A stretch of DNA of 64,000 nucleotides. Origin: Ailurus styani (taxonomy: Eukaryota; Chordata; Mammalia; Carnivora; Ailuridae). The notes under the pieces are model-generated. The model saw nothing but the letters and a program-made list of their open reading frames with translations. It searched no databases and was not told the origin of the DNA. The position numbers and the translations under genes were made by a program. Positions within the stretch are counted from its first letter, which is position 1, and each line of letters begins with the position of its first letter. Positions 1 to 10,937 of this stretch are shown here, piece by piece. Location of the stretch: NCBI GenBank assembly GCA_002007465.1, contig LNAC01000109.1, positions 172,037-236,036 on the forward strand. The letters run 5' to 3'.

Positions 1-792
1 TGGCTGCATATTTTTCTCATTTAGTGCTCTGAATATATCATGCCAGTTCTTTCTGGCCTGCCTGGTCTCCATGGATAGGTCCTCTGTCAGTCTAATATTT
101 CTACCATTGTACGTTATAGACCTCTTGTCCTGAGCAGCTTTCAGGATTTTCTCTTTGTAACTAAGACTTGTAAGTTTTACTATTAGATGACAGGGTGTGG
201 ACCTATTTTTATTTATTTTGAGGGGGGTTCTCTGTGCCTCCTGGATTTTGATGCTTGTTCCCTTCACCCAATTAGGGAAATTGTGTACTATAATTTGCTC
301 CAATATACCTTCTGCCCCTCTTTCTCTCTCTCTCTTCCTCTTCTGGGATCCCAATTATTCTAATATTGTTTTGTCTTATGGTATCACTTATTTCTCGAAT
401 TCTCCCCTCATGGTCCAGTAGTTGTTTGTCTCTCTTTGCCTTCGCTTCTTTATTCTCTGACATTTTGTCTTCTAAATCACTAATTCTGGCTTCTGCCTCA
501 TTTATCCTAGCAGTAAGAATCTCCATTTTTATTTGAACCTCATTAATAGCTTTTTTTGATTTCAGCTTGGTTAGATTTTAGCTCTTTTATTTCTCCAGAA
601 AGCGTTTTTATTTCTCTAGAGAGGGTTTCTCTATTATCTTCCATGGTTTTTTCGAGCCCAGCCAGCACTTTAAGAATCATCATTCTGAACTCTAGTTCTG
701 TCATATTACTAATGCCTACATTGATTAGGTCCCTAGCCATCATTACTGCCTCTTGTTCTTTTTTTTTGTGTTGACTTTTTCCGCCTTGTCAT
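1..792 (-). pseudogene. L1 ORF1 (RNA-binding chaperone) remnant, partial and frameshifted
   Basis: The start codon is the CAT complement at 790-792, homologous to the start of the intact ORF1 at 28647. Translated pieces match the intact protein: a piece around 543-743 covers the N-terminal coiled-coil region and a piece around 272-526 covers the end of the coiled coil and the RRM motif '[11 protein letters not shown]'. The reading frame breaks at least three times: in a T run near 750-768 (9 T here against 8 in the intact copy), in a T run near 549-556, and in a CT-rich stretch near 318-333. It cannot make full-length ORF1p. The C-terminal part lies beyond position 1. Confidence 0.88.
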
Positions 793-2358
793 TTTATGCA
801 GATAAGAATAGATGGATGAGAGAACAAAATACTAAAGGGTAGCAATGACCCCAGAGAAATATACACAACCTACTCAGAAGAGACCTGGAACTGGGGAGAA
901 AAGAAAGAGGGAAAAAACCAAAAAACCAAAAAACAAAATCATACAAACAAAAACAAAACAAACAAAACAAAAATAAATAAAACAAAATCCTATATCTATA
1001 TCTATATTATCTGTTTCTGTTTCTATATCTATCTCTGTCTCTGACTCTATCTCTATATCTATATCTATCTCTATCTCTATCTATTTATATCTATTAGAGT
1101 GGTGAATTAAACAGACCCTATATGTATACAAAAAATAAGGTTAAATACAATGAAGGGATAAAATATGACTATAACAATGAAAATTAAAAAAGATAAAAAG
1201 TGTTGATAATATATAATAGTTAAAAACATTAAATTAGGAAAAAGGAAAAAATTTAAAAAAAAAGAGTAAGAAAAAAATAAAATTCAAAGAATTTAACTTT
1301 GAACGACTAAAGAATTATGGGGGAAAAGCCATGAATTCTCTGCATTGCTTTCCCCTACCTCCAGAGTTCCACAATTCTCAGCAATCTTGAACTGGCTTCG
1401 GCTGGATGTTTTTTTCTGGTGTCCTGGGGGAGGGGCCTGTTGCTGTGATTCTCAGGTGTCTTTTCCTGAGGCGGAATCACACCGCCCTTGCCAGGGGCCA
1501 GGCTAAGTCATCAGCTCGGGTTTGCTCTCGGGAGCTTTTGTTCCCTGAACGCTTCCCGTACCGCGTTGGAGGAGGGGACTGAAAATGGCGGCTCCCAGTC
1601 TCCGACCCGGAGGAGCCAAGAGCTCAGGGCCTCAGTCCTCAGTGTGCCCTCAGAGAAAAGCAGTGAGTCCCTTCCGTCTCCTGGTTTCCATCCATGCTCC
1701 AAGCTCCCCTGGCCTGTGCCTGAGCGCCTCTCTCTGTGGCGCACAGCCCCATTTAGAATCTCCTATCCTGGCAGATTCCTGCAGCCGCTCCCGTGCCGCC
1801 CCTCCCAGAGGAGGAAGGAGGGGTCTCTCCAGGTCTGCCACCCGTGCGGTCCCCGCTCACAGAGCAGTGGCCGGACTATGCTTCGGATCATGGCCCAAGG
1901 TGAGAGACACCTTCTCAGTTCGGCTCCATCTCTCCCGTTGGCTTCTCTCTGATACCTGGGAGCTCTGTTGGCTCAGACACCCCTGTTTTTTTGTGTCCCC
2001 GTGGGTCCTGAGACCACTCTGTCCCCGCGAGGGCTTCACCCCCCGCTTGGCCTCTGGGGTGACGTCCCTCAGTGGAGCCGACTTCTAACAGTTCCAAGTC
2101 TGTGCTCCGCTGCTTCCTCACTTGCCGGGAGCCAGCCCCTCCCCCCGGGGTCTATCCTCCTGTCACTGCAGATTCACTTCTCCGCTCGTCCTACCTTCCA
2201 GAAAGTGGTCGATTTTCTGTTCCTAGAATTGCTGCTCTTCTTCTCTTCGATCTCCTGTAGAATTTGTAGATGTTCAGAATAGTTTGATAGCTATCTGGGT
2301 GAATTTCTGGGACCTGATGATAATCAGTCTCCTACTCCTCTGCCATCTTGCCGCTTCC
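793..2358 (-). promoter_or_regulatory. L1 5'UTR / internal promoter region (decayed copy)
   Basis: This 1.57-kb stretch upstream of the broken ORF1 aligns throughout with the 5'UTR of the intact L1 at 28648-30193. The distal part (about 1400-2200) is GC- and CpG-rich, unlike its AT-rich surroundings, as expected of an L1 internal promoter. A YY1-type core (minus-strand 'caagatggc', 2342-2350) lies at the extreme 5' end, where YY1 sits in human L1. A second YY1-like sequence, 'aaaatggcggct', lies on the plus strand near 1582-1593. Activity is not shown by the sequence. Confidence 0.7.
990..1095. repeat. Impure (TATCTA)n/(TCTA)n microsatellite inside the L1 5'UTR
   Basis: Runs of 'tatatctatatctat' and 'tctctatctc' with interruptions follow an A/C-rich 'aaacaaaac' tract. 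The same place in the second L1 copy is an N gap (28804-28945), so this tract shows what the missing sequence probably looks like. Confidence 0.85.
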
Positions 2359-2530
2359 GAGGATGTTTAATTTTCTAAGAAACCACCAGACTGTTTTCCA
2401 AGGTGCCCTTGCCATTTTGCATTCCCACCAATGGTGAGTGAGCTCCACATCCTTGCCAGTGTTTGGTGTTGTCAGTGTTGCTGATTTTGGCCCTTCAAAC
2501 AGATGTGTCCTGGTATCTCCCTGTTGCTTC
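2359..2530 (-). mobile_element. Old LINE-1 ORF2 3' fragment
   Basis: The minus-strand translation contains 'HHWWECKMARAPWKTVWWFL', matching '[20 protein letters not shown]' near the C-terminus of the intact ORF2. The plus strand carries the typical antisense phrase 'cattcccaccaatggtgag'. It is more diverged than either neighbouring young L1 and starts directly at the 5' end of the L1 ending at 2358, so the younger element probably landed in it. Confidence 0.75.
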
Positions 2531-2670
2531 AGCAAATCAGTCCCCAACTGTCAACGGCCAGGCAAGGAAGGAGCAAGCAGGTTTTGTGATCGAGGATGGG
2601 GGCGGGGGCAGGGACTAATTTAGAGTTTCCAAGGAAGGCTTCCTGTAGCTGTGACTTACAGCTGAGGCTG

Positions 2671-2869
2671 GGGGCCCCTGGGTGGCTATTTTGGTTGATC
2701 ATCCAACTCTTGATTGCAGCTCAGGTCATGATCTCAGGGTCATGGGATTGAGCCCCACATCGGGCTCCCCACTGAGCAGGGAGTTGGGTTGAGAGTCTCT
2801 CTCTCTGGCTCTTTGCCCCTCCCCCCTGCACTCTCTCTCTCAAATATAAATAAATCTTAAAAAAAAAAA
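2671..2869 (+). mobile_element. CAN SINE (tRNA-Lys-derived)
   Basis: Starts 'ggggcccctgggtggct', contains 'caggtcatgatctcagggtc' and 'gattgagccccacatcgggc', then a CT-rich stretch and an A-rich tail with 'aaataaatctt' and ten A. It is slightly diverged. I could not find a clean target-site duplication. Confidence 0.93.
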
Positions 2870-2919
2870 CTGTACCTGAAGGGTGAACAAGAGTCAGTGA
2901 CATGAAGGAAATTTGCTGA

Positions 2920-3345
2920 TTTGCTCTAAATTTATTGCTTGCCCTCCCCCAGCTCTGCTCTGCATGGCAAGGGACTGATCCCTGTAAACTACAGTTCCCA
3001 GGTTCCCTTTCCAAATGGTTTCTGGCTTGATTTGACAAGAGAGAGGCCTTATAAGTGAGAGGCACTGCCAGGGATTTGGACAGTGGGAAAAGAGACAATC
3101 AATATGTGCCCCCCCTTTTCTCTGAACTGTAAAGGGGTATTTCTTCAGGGACTATGTCTCTGCATGGTTCTAGCATCTGCTGGGCAGACCCTTCCTCTAT
3201 ACTTCCAGCTCCTGCCTGGGAGCCCCAGCTCCTGAGCTCCATTAACACCCTCTCCTCCTCGGGTCTCTCCATCTTTTTCTCCAGTTTGCAAACCTCTGGA
3301 TTGCCTCACTTTCCCCATTTGTCCTTCCAACTGTTTTAATACCAT
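2920..3345 (+). repeat. Probable ancient interspersed repeat, family not assigned
   Basis: The order of phrases ('actacagttcccaggttccc', 'tttctggcttgatttgacaa', 'tggacagtgggaaaagag') resembles the repeat at 5710-6178 and a mammal-wide repeat type I know only from memory. Open frames here are short and unlike any known protein. An alternative is ordinary unique sequence. Confidence 0.35.
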
Positions 3346-3429
3346 TGGACCCCACTTGACACAGTGGAGTTGTGTGTTTGAAGGCAGGGGCTTGCCTTTA
3401 AGGAAGAAAGAAGGGCTCAGCTATGGTCA

Positions 3430-3665
3430 TAGCCTGGAAAGAAATTTGGGCCTTTGAAGATCCATGAGAAGGCCAGTGTGGCTCGATCCTGGGGGTGATC
3501 GTGGGGAGAGAGGCAGGAGAGGAGGTGGAAGAATCAAGTTGGAGCAGCTAATGTTAGGTCTTTTAGGCTGATATAAAGACGTTGGGTTTTATTGTAAGTA
3601 CAGTAAGGCCCCTGAAGGTTGTTAAGCATGGGGATGACCCCAACAGAGTTAGTCACTTCCTCTTT
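3430..3665 (+). repeat. Ancient mammal-wide interspersed repeat fragment, family not assigned
   Basis: Phrases such as 'ttgggttttattgtaagtac' followed by 'ggttgttaagcatggggatg' match a widely dispersed mammalian repeat (a motif that usually reads 'ggcttttactctgagtgaga...ttttgagcagaggagtgac'). It appears to be the earlier part of the same family as 32505-33260. The identification is from memory. Confidence 0.45.
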
Positions 3666-3753
3666 AGCACCAGTTACACCTGTTGTTAGGTGTTAGTTAT
3701 CATACTGTAGTATAATTTATTTTCTTATATATGCCCACTAGACTGAATTTCTT

Positions 3754-3928
3754 TTATTTTTAATATTTATTTATTTATTTATTTATTTTAGAGAGAAAGA
3801 GAAAGAGCAGGGAGAGGGGCAGTAGGAGAAAGAGAGAGAATCTCAAGCAGGCTTAATCTCATGAACCTGAGATCATGACCTGAGCCAAAATCAAGAGACA
3901 CTTAACCGAGTGAGTCACCCAGGCGCCC
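3754..3928 (-). mobile_element. CAN SINE, minus orientation, with target-site duplication
   Basis: Reverse-oriented body ('gatcatgacctgagcc', 'gagtcacccaggcgccc') with a (TTTA)n tail complement at the left. The 16-bp duplication 'ctagactgaatttctt' lies at 3738-3753 and again at 3929-3944. The perfect duplication argues for a fairly recent insertion. Confidence 0.96.
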
Positions 3929-4129
3929 CTAGACTGAATTTCTTAAGGGAAGAGTCTTCTTTTGTTTGGCTTCTCTGGCAATTAGCATAATCTCTGGCAC
4001 AGAATAGGTCCTGAAACATGTCTGATGTTTCATTATTCAAGTCTGATATGTCAATATTCATTTTCCCTCCCCTGGTATTTTCTTCTGACTTAATTCGGTC
4101 TTTGGAATGGTGAAATAAATTGTAATATC

Positions 4130-4572
4130 AATGGTCCCCCATGAATCATGACTCCTGGAACCTATGTCTTGTGTATCGCTGTCCCACATGGACTGTGGGT
4201 TTGGCCACGTGACTTCCTTGGCTGATGGGACTTCTGCAAATATAAGGCTTGCCCTTGTTGAAAGTAATTGGTATCGTGTAAGAAACTTGAGCTTTCCTAC
4301 TGGACAAGCCACATGGAAATGAATGGAATGTCCCTAGCCTACAGCCCCCAGAAGCGCTAGGCACGTTTGTGAGGCCATCCAGCTTCAGATGAGCTCCTGC
4401 ATGACCCTGACCATGACCACGAATGCTTGCGTGAGCCCCAGTGAGGTCAGCAGAGAAGCTTTCCAGCTGAGCTTAGCCCAAATTGCAGAACCATGAGCAG
4501 AAAATGGTTGCTGTTCTCAGCCACCCGATTTTGGTAGTTCATTAAACAGCAATGTGTCACAGATAAAAGTGG
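4130..4572 (+). mobile_element. MaLR-type (MLT1-like) LTR, solo, degraded
   Basis: It contains 'gtttggccacgtgacttcct', 'tttccagctgagcttagccc', and ends with 'agttcattaaacagcaatgt', the usual 3' end of MLT1 LTRs ('taagccactaagttttgggg...gcaatagataac' in the family). No internal coding region is attached. Subfamily is uncertain. Confidence 0.65.
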
Positions 4573-5462
4573 GAAAGTAGAAAGTGGAATGAAAAATATG
4601 AGCTAAGAGTAAGTTGGGAAGGGAAGAGAGTCTGGGAAGAAAGGAGTTTGGGGTCTCCAGAATATTTTCTGAGAGATGGGGCTGCCATGTGGGGCATCGG
4701 GGTTGGGGATGGTATAATGGAACCTTGCCCCTCTTCTCTCTTACCTCAGCCTTGACCTTGGCTGATAACCAAGGTCTACCTTGCCCCAGTGTGGATTCAA
4801 TCCAGGCTGGGAGAGCATGAGTGGCCAAGCACCAAGAGCTCAGCGGAATTTGGCAAGCACAGGGCAGAAATGAGGCTGGCATAGAGCAGAGCAGGAAACT
4901 CCCAGCTAATTAAAGGGTTATCAAGATGTTTTCAGTTAGGAGTTAACACATTAAATTCACTGCATAGGTAACTGTGTCATGCATATGCTTTCTAGAACAT
5001 GCTACATTGTTTGCAGTTCTCCCTTCAGGATAACAGTCAGTATATTCAACAAGCACTTTAATTACCTTCTTAATGACCCCATGAAATCTTCATAATCTGT
5101 ATCTCTAGGTACTTTTGAAGTTACTTGGGGCAAGTGGGCATTCTCTATGACAACAAAAGGAGTGGTTTTCAGGTCCCAGGAAAAATTAATTTTTAACAGG
5201 TGGTTTTATGCTATACCTGATCCTGAGATAATAAACCACTGACCACATTTTCATAATAATGATCATCACCATTATTCTTTATAACCATACAAAATTAACC
5301 ATTAATATAGGTTGGATGCAAATGAATGGAGCGGGGGCAGAATTCAACCCATATGAATGATTAATTTTATATGTCTCTTTATTCTGGATATTTCATATAT
5401 ATGGAATCAGATAATGTGTGACCTTTTGTGTTTGGTTTCTTCATTTGGCATGATAGTTGCTA
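4573..5462. other. No gene; unassigned, partly AT-rich sequence
   Basis: There is a purine-rich opening (4573-4680), then mixed sequence, then AT-rich sequence from 4900. Open frames are short and match nothing I recognise, and I see no repeat signature. Confidence 0.6.
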
Positions 5463-5625
5463 CGTTTATTGAGTATCTTCTGTGTAGCCACAACGTTATG
5501 GGTAATCTATTGTCTTCCCAACAAACCTGCCAAGTAGAAATCATCTCCCCACTTTTCAGATAAAGAAACTGAGGTGCAAAGAGCTAAAGTAACTTTTCTG
5601 AGATCTACAGCTATCTCTGGTAGTA
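5463..5625 (-). mobile_element. MIR SINE
   Basis: The plus strand reads 'tttattgagtatcttctgtg' then 'cagataaagaaactgaggtg' and 'aaagagctaaagtaac', the reverse complement of the MIR core (family: 'ttactt...ctcagtttcctcatctgtaaa'). Confidence 0.8.
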
Positions 5626-5709
5626 CTTCCGACCAGCCAAGTGAACCTCCCTGCAGCACCCCCTCCCTCCTCCCACTCCTGCTGCCCCCAACCCCCGTCC
5701 TGAATTTCC

Positions 5710-6178
5710 TACTGGTTGGATAGCTCTGCACATGTAAAAAGGGCAGGTGAAACAGACTCATGTCACCCTGTTCTAAGCTGTTGGCTTTCCAACCACGGGA
5801 CCCATCCTCTGTGCCACCTGTGCCTTGGAGGCCAGCCTCTATCCCTGAGACCACCTGAGTGCTTTGCCCTCTGGCTTCCGGTTGGACTTGGCCAATGGGA
5901 GGTAGAGGTGGGAGACTGGAGTGGGAGGAAAGCTTGAGCTCTGTTATCGCTGCTTCTTCTCTCCATGGGTCTGTCTTGGCTCTTGCCAAGTTATCTCTTC
6001 TACAGGTCATTTCTTCTGCAGCCACACCAATGTCCTTCCCTTGTCCCTTGCCTACCCACGGCTTTGGTCCCCTTAACCCTGCCTGCGCACCCAATTTCCT
6101 AAAGCTCTATTTCATCGAAAGCTTTGCATTGACCCATCTAGGGTGGGGTAAATTCTCTTTCCTGCCGGGACCCCATTA
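5710..6178 (+). repeat. Probable ancient interspersed repeat, family not assigned
   Basis: Phrases 'cttccggttggacttggcca', 'atgggaggtagaggtgggag', 'ccccttaaccctgcctgcgc' and the end 'ttcctgccgggaccccatta' match, from memory, an old LTR-like mammalian repeat ending 'cctgccgggaccctga'. It resembles 2920-3345. A 195-codon minus-strand open frame spans this and the adjacent MIR; it is low-complexity and almost certainly chance. Confidence 0.45.
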
Positions 6179-7140
6179 GGGATGATCAGCGAATCAACAA
6201 AATCCAGGCATCATTTTCGCAATTTTTGCCCTATCTGAACAACAACCGGCTATGGCTTGTGTCCTGACTTTTTCTGTTGTTGTTGAAATCATCCTATTTT
6301 GTTTTTCACCTAATAACGATGTTTGCTTCACCGTAAGCAGTGATAGCCATGAAATGATGGGTTTGATAGGAAGGCTGTGTATTTTGTCCCAATATCTATT
6401 AAAATCCAAATTTAGCTCTTCAAAAAATTATATCTGGGAGGCACCACAAATCACCTTGCACCGACCAAATGATCTCTCAGGCCTTTTCCATCGCAGACAA
6501 GCTGTGATTCTAGATAAAGGACTGAAACTTTGGTGCTTGTCTTAAGTCAAAAGCATCTTCGTAATTTATAGATTTTCTGTTTTCTTTCCACCATATCGCT
6601 GCCATAAACAGAAATGAGGAAAATAGTTCTCTTTATTCTGGTGCTGATGAAAAGCCTTCTAAGTACTACCAAATGTGGAAAAATCATTTGGGCTTTCAGT
6701 GTATTGTGCAAAGAACGAAGATAAATCTGCTTTTGTGCAAGATGAAATCTTCTTTCCTCGGGTGGCCCTCATGGTGGGGGATTTGGAAGGAAGAGAGAAA
6801 AATGGAAACTTGACTAATTGTATTTGTGGCGGGGGAGGGCCCTCGATTCCATGCCTGCTGTGGGCAGAGATGTGAGGTGTGGCATCACAGCTGTGGGCAG
6901 ATCCTGTCCGACTGGGGTCTGAGGGTATGGGGTTCCTTCAAGAAACAGGACAAGGGGGGAGATTCCATCAAAGGGCAGTTCTTAGCTGGGACACTACTTT
7001 CCAAGTTCTTTGAAACTTTGGACCCTTGAGTCTCTCTCTATGGCTCTTTGCTTTGACTGTGGCCTTAGTGCTCTTAGGAGCCTGGATCCAGCCCTTCCTG
7101 ACTGCACGCAGCCCCATTCACCATGGAGACAAGGCTTCTC
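6179..7140. other. No gene; unassigned sequence
   Basis: 6180-6560 is unique-looking and AT-rich with no repeat signature, and could include a conserved noncoding element. 6660-7020 has overlapping short plus-strand open frames (about 66 codons) without recognisable domains. Confidence 0.55.
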
Positions 7141-7320
7141 GCACAGTTTTGTGTGCATCAGAATCTTCTGGAAGGCTTGTCAAAACATAGGTTGCTGGGC
7201 CCTGTGCTCCGTGTGTTGGAATCAGGAGGTCTGGGGGCCAGGGCCTGGCAACTTGCATTTCTCACCAGTCCTCAGGTGAAGCTGTTGCTGGTCTGGGGGC
7301 CACGCTTTGGGAACCCTTGA
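7141..7320 (+). mobile_element. MER5A-type nonautonomous hAT-Charlie DNA transposon
   Basis: It shows 'gtgtgcatcagaatcttctg', 'aaaacataggttgctgggcc', 'caggaggtctgggggccag' and the end 'ccacgctttgggaaccc', in consensus order for MER5A. The terminal inverted repeats are eroded. Confidence 0.85.
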
Positions 7321-7424
7321 AATAATAGGCCATGTGTCTGCCATGTGCCAGTTCCTTGAGATGAAGAGGTGGATGAGGCAGGATCCTTCCTTTGAATCGC
7401 TTGCTTGGCAGATAATTCAGATTC

Positions 7425-7520
7425 TCCGAGGGTCAGTTGCCTCATCTGTAAAAAGAGAATAATTATCCTTACCTCACATGACTATTGTGGGAATTAAGTG
7501 ATATTGAGTCACGGACCTTT
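7425..7520 (+). mobile_element. MIR SINE fragment
   Basis: 'gttgcctcatctgtaaaaag' followed by 'attatccttacctcacatga' and 'gtgggaattaagtgata' match the MIR core and 3' part. Confidence 0.8.
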
Positions 7521-8540
7521 GCTATTTTAGAAGGACACATCGTGAGACCTTTGCAAGTCCCCAATTCTATGAATACTGTTAAAACATGTAATTTTCTCCA
7601 TAAAATTTAGTAAAGCATAAGTGAAAATTTTAAGTGACCCTTTTAGGCCCCTAATGATTCCCTAAATATAGGATTAAAGCAATTTATAAAGCAATTAAAA
7701 TAAATTCTTGCTGGAACACTCACTGAGCAGTTTCAGAAATTTTCTCTCGATTCCTGATAGAGTATTTGGTGGCTCCAAGCAACTTCCAAATGCTCCATTT
7801 TACCCTTGAATTGATCTCACACAACTTTTCACTCTCTCCTTATTCCTATTTTTCATATTTGCATTTGGCTTATATGGAGAGTCTTGTTCAGAATGTTTTA
7901 CACGTCACAGGTGTTATGGCAAATTTCATGTTTAATAGAGAGAGCATCGAGGCCACGTCAGGATACGGGTGCTAGCTGGTGAGTTAGGTTTGTTCACGAG
8001 CTTAGATCTCTGTGGATATGCCAACCACACCACTGGGCTACCATGTTGCACAACTCAGAAGACGTCTTCTGTGTTGTCAGTCATTTCTTCTCGGGGTTGG
8101 GCCAAGGGGTGGTACCATCTTGCCACATGGAGATCTAATTTGTGACCATGCTGTGGGCCTTCCAGGTGACCCATGAGATTTTGAAACTAAGATTTGGAAG
8201 CTCAAGTTAACTTTGCCAAGGCCAAGCCTCCACTTGGTATGAGGGGGCCCTTTCGAGTATCTGGAACATCATGGAACACATTAGCTTTGGCATTTCTGGT
8301 GTCAGCTCCACTCTTTCTAAACTTGGCTCTTAACAGGGCATCCCCCTGCCCCCCACTCCAGTTTATTCCGTGGCCTCGAGTTAGCCCTCCTCGTGGCCTT
8401 TGGCTGTTGCAGTCTGTAATGTACCAGGAGGAGAAGACGGTTTGAATTTTGGTGCCAACTGAGCCACTTTCATTGCGTGACTCAGAGCAAGGGTGCAGGT
8501 CCTTCGAGCCCAGCTGTCTTCCTCCTTAAACGGCTCTCCT
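7521..8540. other. No gene; unassigned sequence
   Basis: 7560-7720 is AT-rich and unique-looking. The rest has only short chance open frames. I see no repeat family I can name. Confidence 0.55.
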
Positions 8541-8544
8541 GTTG

Positions 8545-8883
8545 ATTTAGTCTGTCTGGGATGCTCTAACAAAGACCCCCAACTCAGCAGCTGATAAGTC
8601 ATAGAAATCTACTTCTCACAGCTCTGGAGGCTGGAAGTCCAAGGTCAAGGCATAGTCAAGTGAGGGCTGTCTTCCTGGTCTCAGTCCAACTTCTCGTTAC
8701 ATGTTCACACAGTGGAAGAGGGAGGAAGCTCTCTGGGTCCTTTTATATGAGGACATCAAACTGTGCATGAGGGCTGCACCCTCGTGACCCATGTACCATC
8801 CAAAGTCCCCAGATACCACCCACCTGGGTGGTTAGGTTTCAATATATTCTGCGGAGACAGTATTCAGGCTGTAGCACTCATAA
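8545..8883 (-). mobile_element. MaLR MLT1-type LTR, minus orientation
   Basis: The plus strand reads 'tgggatgctctaacaaagac', 'cttctcacagctctggaggc', 'tggaagtccaaggtcaaggc', 'ccttttatatgaggacatca' and ends 'caggctgtagca', in the order of an antisense MLT1 LTR. No internal sequence is attached. Confidence 0.85.
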
Positions 8884-9883
8884 ACATATTTGGGGAACAA
8901 AATAAGAGAGAGTCACAGAGATATGCTGTTCGTTTGTGGTAAGGGTTCATGCGCGTCATGTAGACTGGTTAACTCCTTTATTTTTGTAGTATGCGAAAGA
9001 AAATCTGTGAGATTCCGACTTTCCCAGAAAAGATGTGTTTTAACACAGTGCCACGATCATCATCACACAAAACAGAAATTGTAGTATTTTTACGGACTAA
9101 CCTGAAGAGATTTCAGAGCTCTCAGTCAACTGCATCATACTTTATAATCACAAAAATTAACTTTAATAAAAAGTAGCTTCCCTGTTCTCTTCCGAATTTA
9201 GGGGATTTCGGTCCTGTTGAACAACAGTCTGCGTTCCACATTAAAGACAGTCCCTGCTTTGCACTGGGCTGGTTTTCAGGTCTATGGGCCTTGGGTTTGT
9301 GGATTGGCCAGGCTCTTTGTGCATGAACTTTCTCCCTACTTTACCATTAATGGTGAGAGTTGGGGTTAAGAGCTCTGGGTCCCCTTCAGTCACTCCGCAA
9401 GGTGGCAGGCCTTTGCTACTCGTCTATCAGTGTCTTTGGGGTTGCTTTTCTCATGTGAATTACAGGGGTTCCTTTGTCATTTGCAGGCTCTCTATTCCCC
9501 GCAAGGACCCCAGGCCCATCTGAGCATTCATAAAGAACATTACTATGACTGTTTCAATAGGAACACCCATTTCTTGTTAGGTGGAACAGAAGCCAAGGGC
9601 TCCATTCAAGGAGAATTCTGGATCCCACCAGCCTTAGATTCTCAGGGCTGGGGAGACCTCCCGGCTCAGCTCTATGCTCTCAGCTAATTCCACTACTTGG
9701 GGACCCCCTCAGTAGATCCCATTCTACCTCTCTGGAGCTGTTGTGCAGACGTTTGTAGACAACTGTCCTACTTTCCCTGTGGCTTTTTTTTTCTTAGCTG
9801 GGAATGCGGATTTCTAAAAGTGATTCCCTATATGACCTGGTTCTGGTTTCCAACACCTCCCCAGACATATTTCCACACCACTT
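8884..9883. other. No gene; unassigned sequence
   Basis: Mixed composition with an AT-rich stretch at 9050-9200. The open frames (up to 85 codons) have no recognisable domain. Confidence 0.5.
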
Positions 9884-9990
9884 TGGTTTGTCAGTGTCCT
9901 TCTTAAAGTGGGAGGTCCAGAATAATCGCAATATTCCACGCGTTGTCTGAATAGGGAGACGCATTTTGGGAGTATGACCTTGCCAATCTT
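9884..9990 (-). mobile_element. Possible CR1/L3 LINE remnant
   Basis: 'cagtgtccttcttaaagtgg', 'aggtccagaataatcgcaat' and 'cgttgtctgaatagggagac' resemble the antisense of the end of CR1/L3 reverse transcriptase ('ccttcttgtactgggggccc...gtggtctcaccagagcagag' type). The match is by eye and the copy is old. Confidence 0.4.
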
Positions 9991-10149
9991 AAATAAAATA
10001 ATCAGTTTATTTGACACTGCTGGGGGCGAGGAAGAGCTGGAATTATAGTCATGCTTTCAGCAAGAAATTGGTATATTTGGCTGTATGTAATAGAAAACTC
10101 TAGTGCCCAGAGGTCTGGGAAACATCATAATATCACAACAATGATCGTA

Positions 10150-10320
10150 GAGACTACTTATTGGGTATGTGTGTTTTATGTGAGTTAGCTCATCTAATTC
10201 TCATGATCCCATGAGGTTACGTGTAATGGAGGACAATCATGTTATTAAATCCCATTTTGCAGATAAAGAAACTGAGATCAGTAGGATTCGGTGGTTTGCC
10301 AGGTGGCAAGCGCAAGATTA
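10150..10320 (-). mobile_element. MIR SINE
   Basis: 'gttagctcatctaattctca' then 'cccattttgcagataaagaa' and 'actgagatcagtaggattcg' are the reverse complement of MIR in order. Confidence 0.8.
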
Positions 10321-10794
10321 AAAGATATTTTTCTTTTATATTTTCTGCTATACTCTATTCTCTTTTGATGTTTGGGATCATCACATAAAAAAAGGCATCT
10401 AGCAGAGAGACTTCGCTGCCTTCATGGAGTGGAAGGGTCATTTTTTACAACAGAGAGAAGAGTTTGAGCCTCACCAGGAAGAACTACGGTGGAGAAGGCA
10501 GATGGGACTTTTGAAACAGATGCCCTCTAAGCCTCTGTGATCAATACAGTCTTTTCAGAGTCTAAGCAATGCAGACTTTTCCAGACAGAAGCAAAGCCAG
10601 TGGGCTTGGAGCTTCCTGACATTATAGCAGCCAGGGGATCCAATAGGTTCTATAAAAATAAATACATAAATAAGTACGTAAACACATCTAACAAAATGAA
10701 AGTAGTTCATGCAGCTACAACAGAGGATGGAATTATTTTCGTCCTTTCTGGCCTCCCTGGGTCACGGACACAGACATGTTCTCCATCTGGCAGT

Positions 10795-10937
10795 ATGCTG
10801 AGGAATCCCCCACAGGGTGCGTTTTAAGACAGATTCCCTGGGCTCTGATGCTCATCCAACGGGTCTGGGGTGGGACCCGGGCTTTCCATTCATGAAGCTC
10901 TCCAAGGGTTCCTCGTGGGCATGGAGGCTTGGAACTA
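10795..10937 (+). mobile_element. MER5-type hAT-Charlie fragment
   Basis: 'ttttaagacagattccctgg', 'ctctgatgctcatccaacgg', 'gtctggggtgggacccgggc' follow the MER5 consensus order; the end is eroded. Confidence 0.65.

Larger units (their letters stand above)
1..2358 (-). mobile_element. LINE-1, 5' part (5'UTR and start of ORF1), runs off the left edge
   Basis: Reading the minus strand from about 2358 leftward, this matches the 5'UTR and ORF1 start of the full-length L1 at 23571-30193 almost base for base, with scattered substitutions and indels. The 5' end is close to complete: the reverse complement starts near 'ggaagcggcaagatggcaga'. Everything 3' of the middle of ORF1 lies outside the window, so length and target-site duplication cannot be judged. 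ORF1 is frameshifted, so this copy is older or inactivated relative to the 23.6-30.2 kb copy. It is inserted at the edge of an even older L1 fragment (2359-2530) of the same orientation. Confidence 0.93.

Noticed and set aside
5507..6094. 195-codon minus-strand open frame as a possible gene
   Set aside because: It runs across a MIR and a probable ancient repeat in GC-richer sequence and has no recognisable domain.
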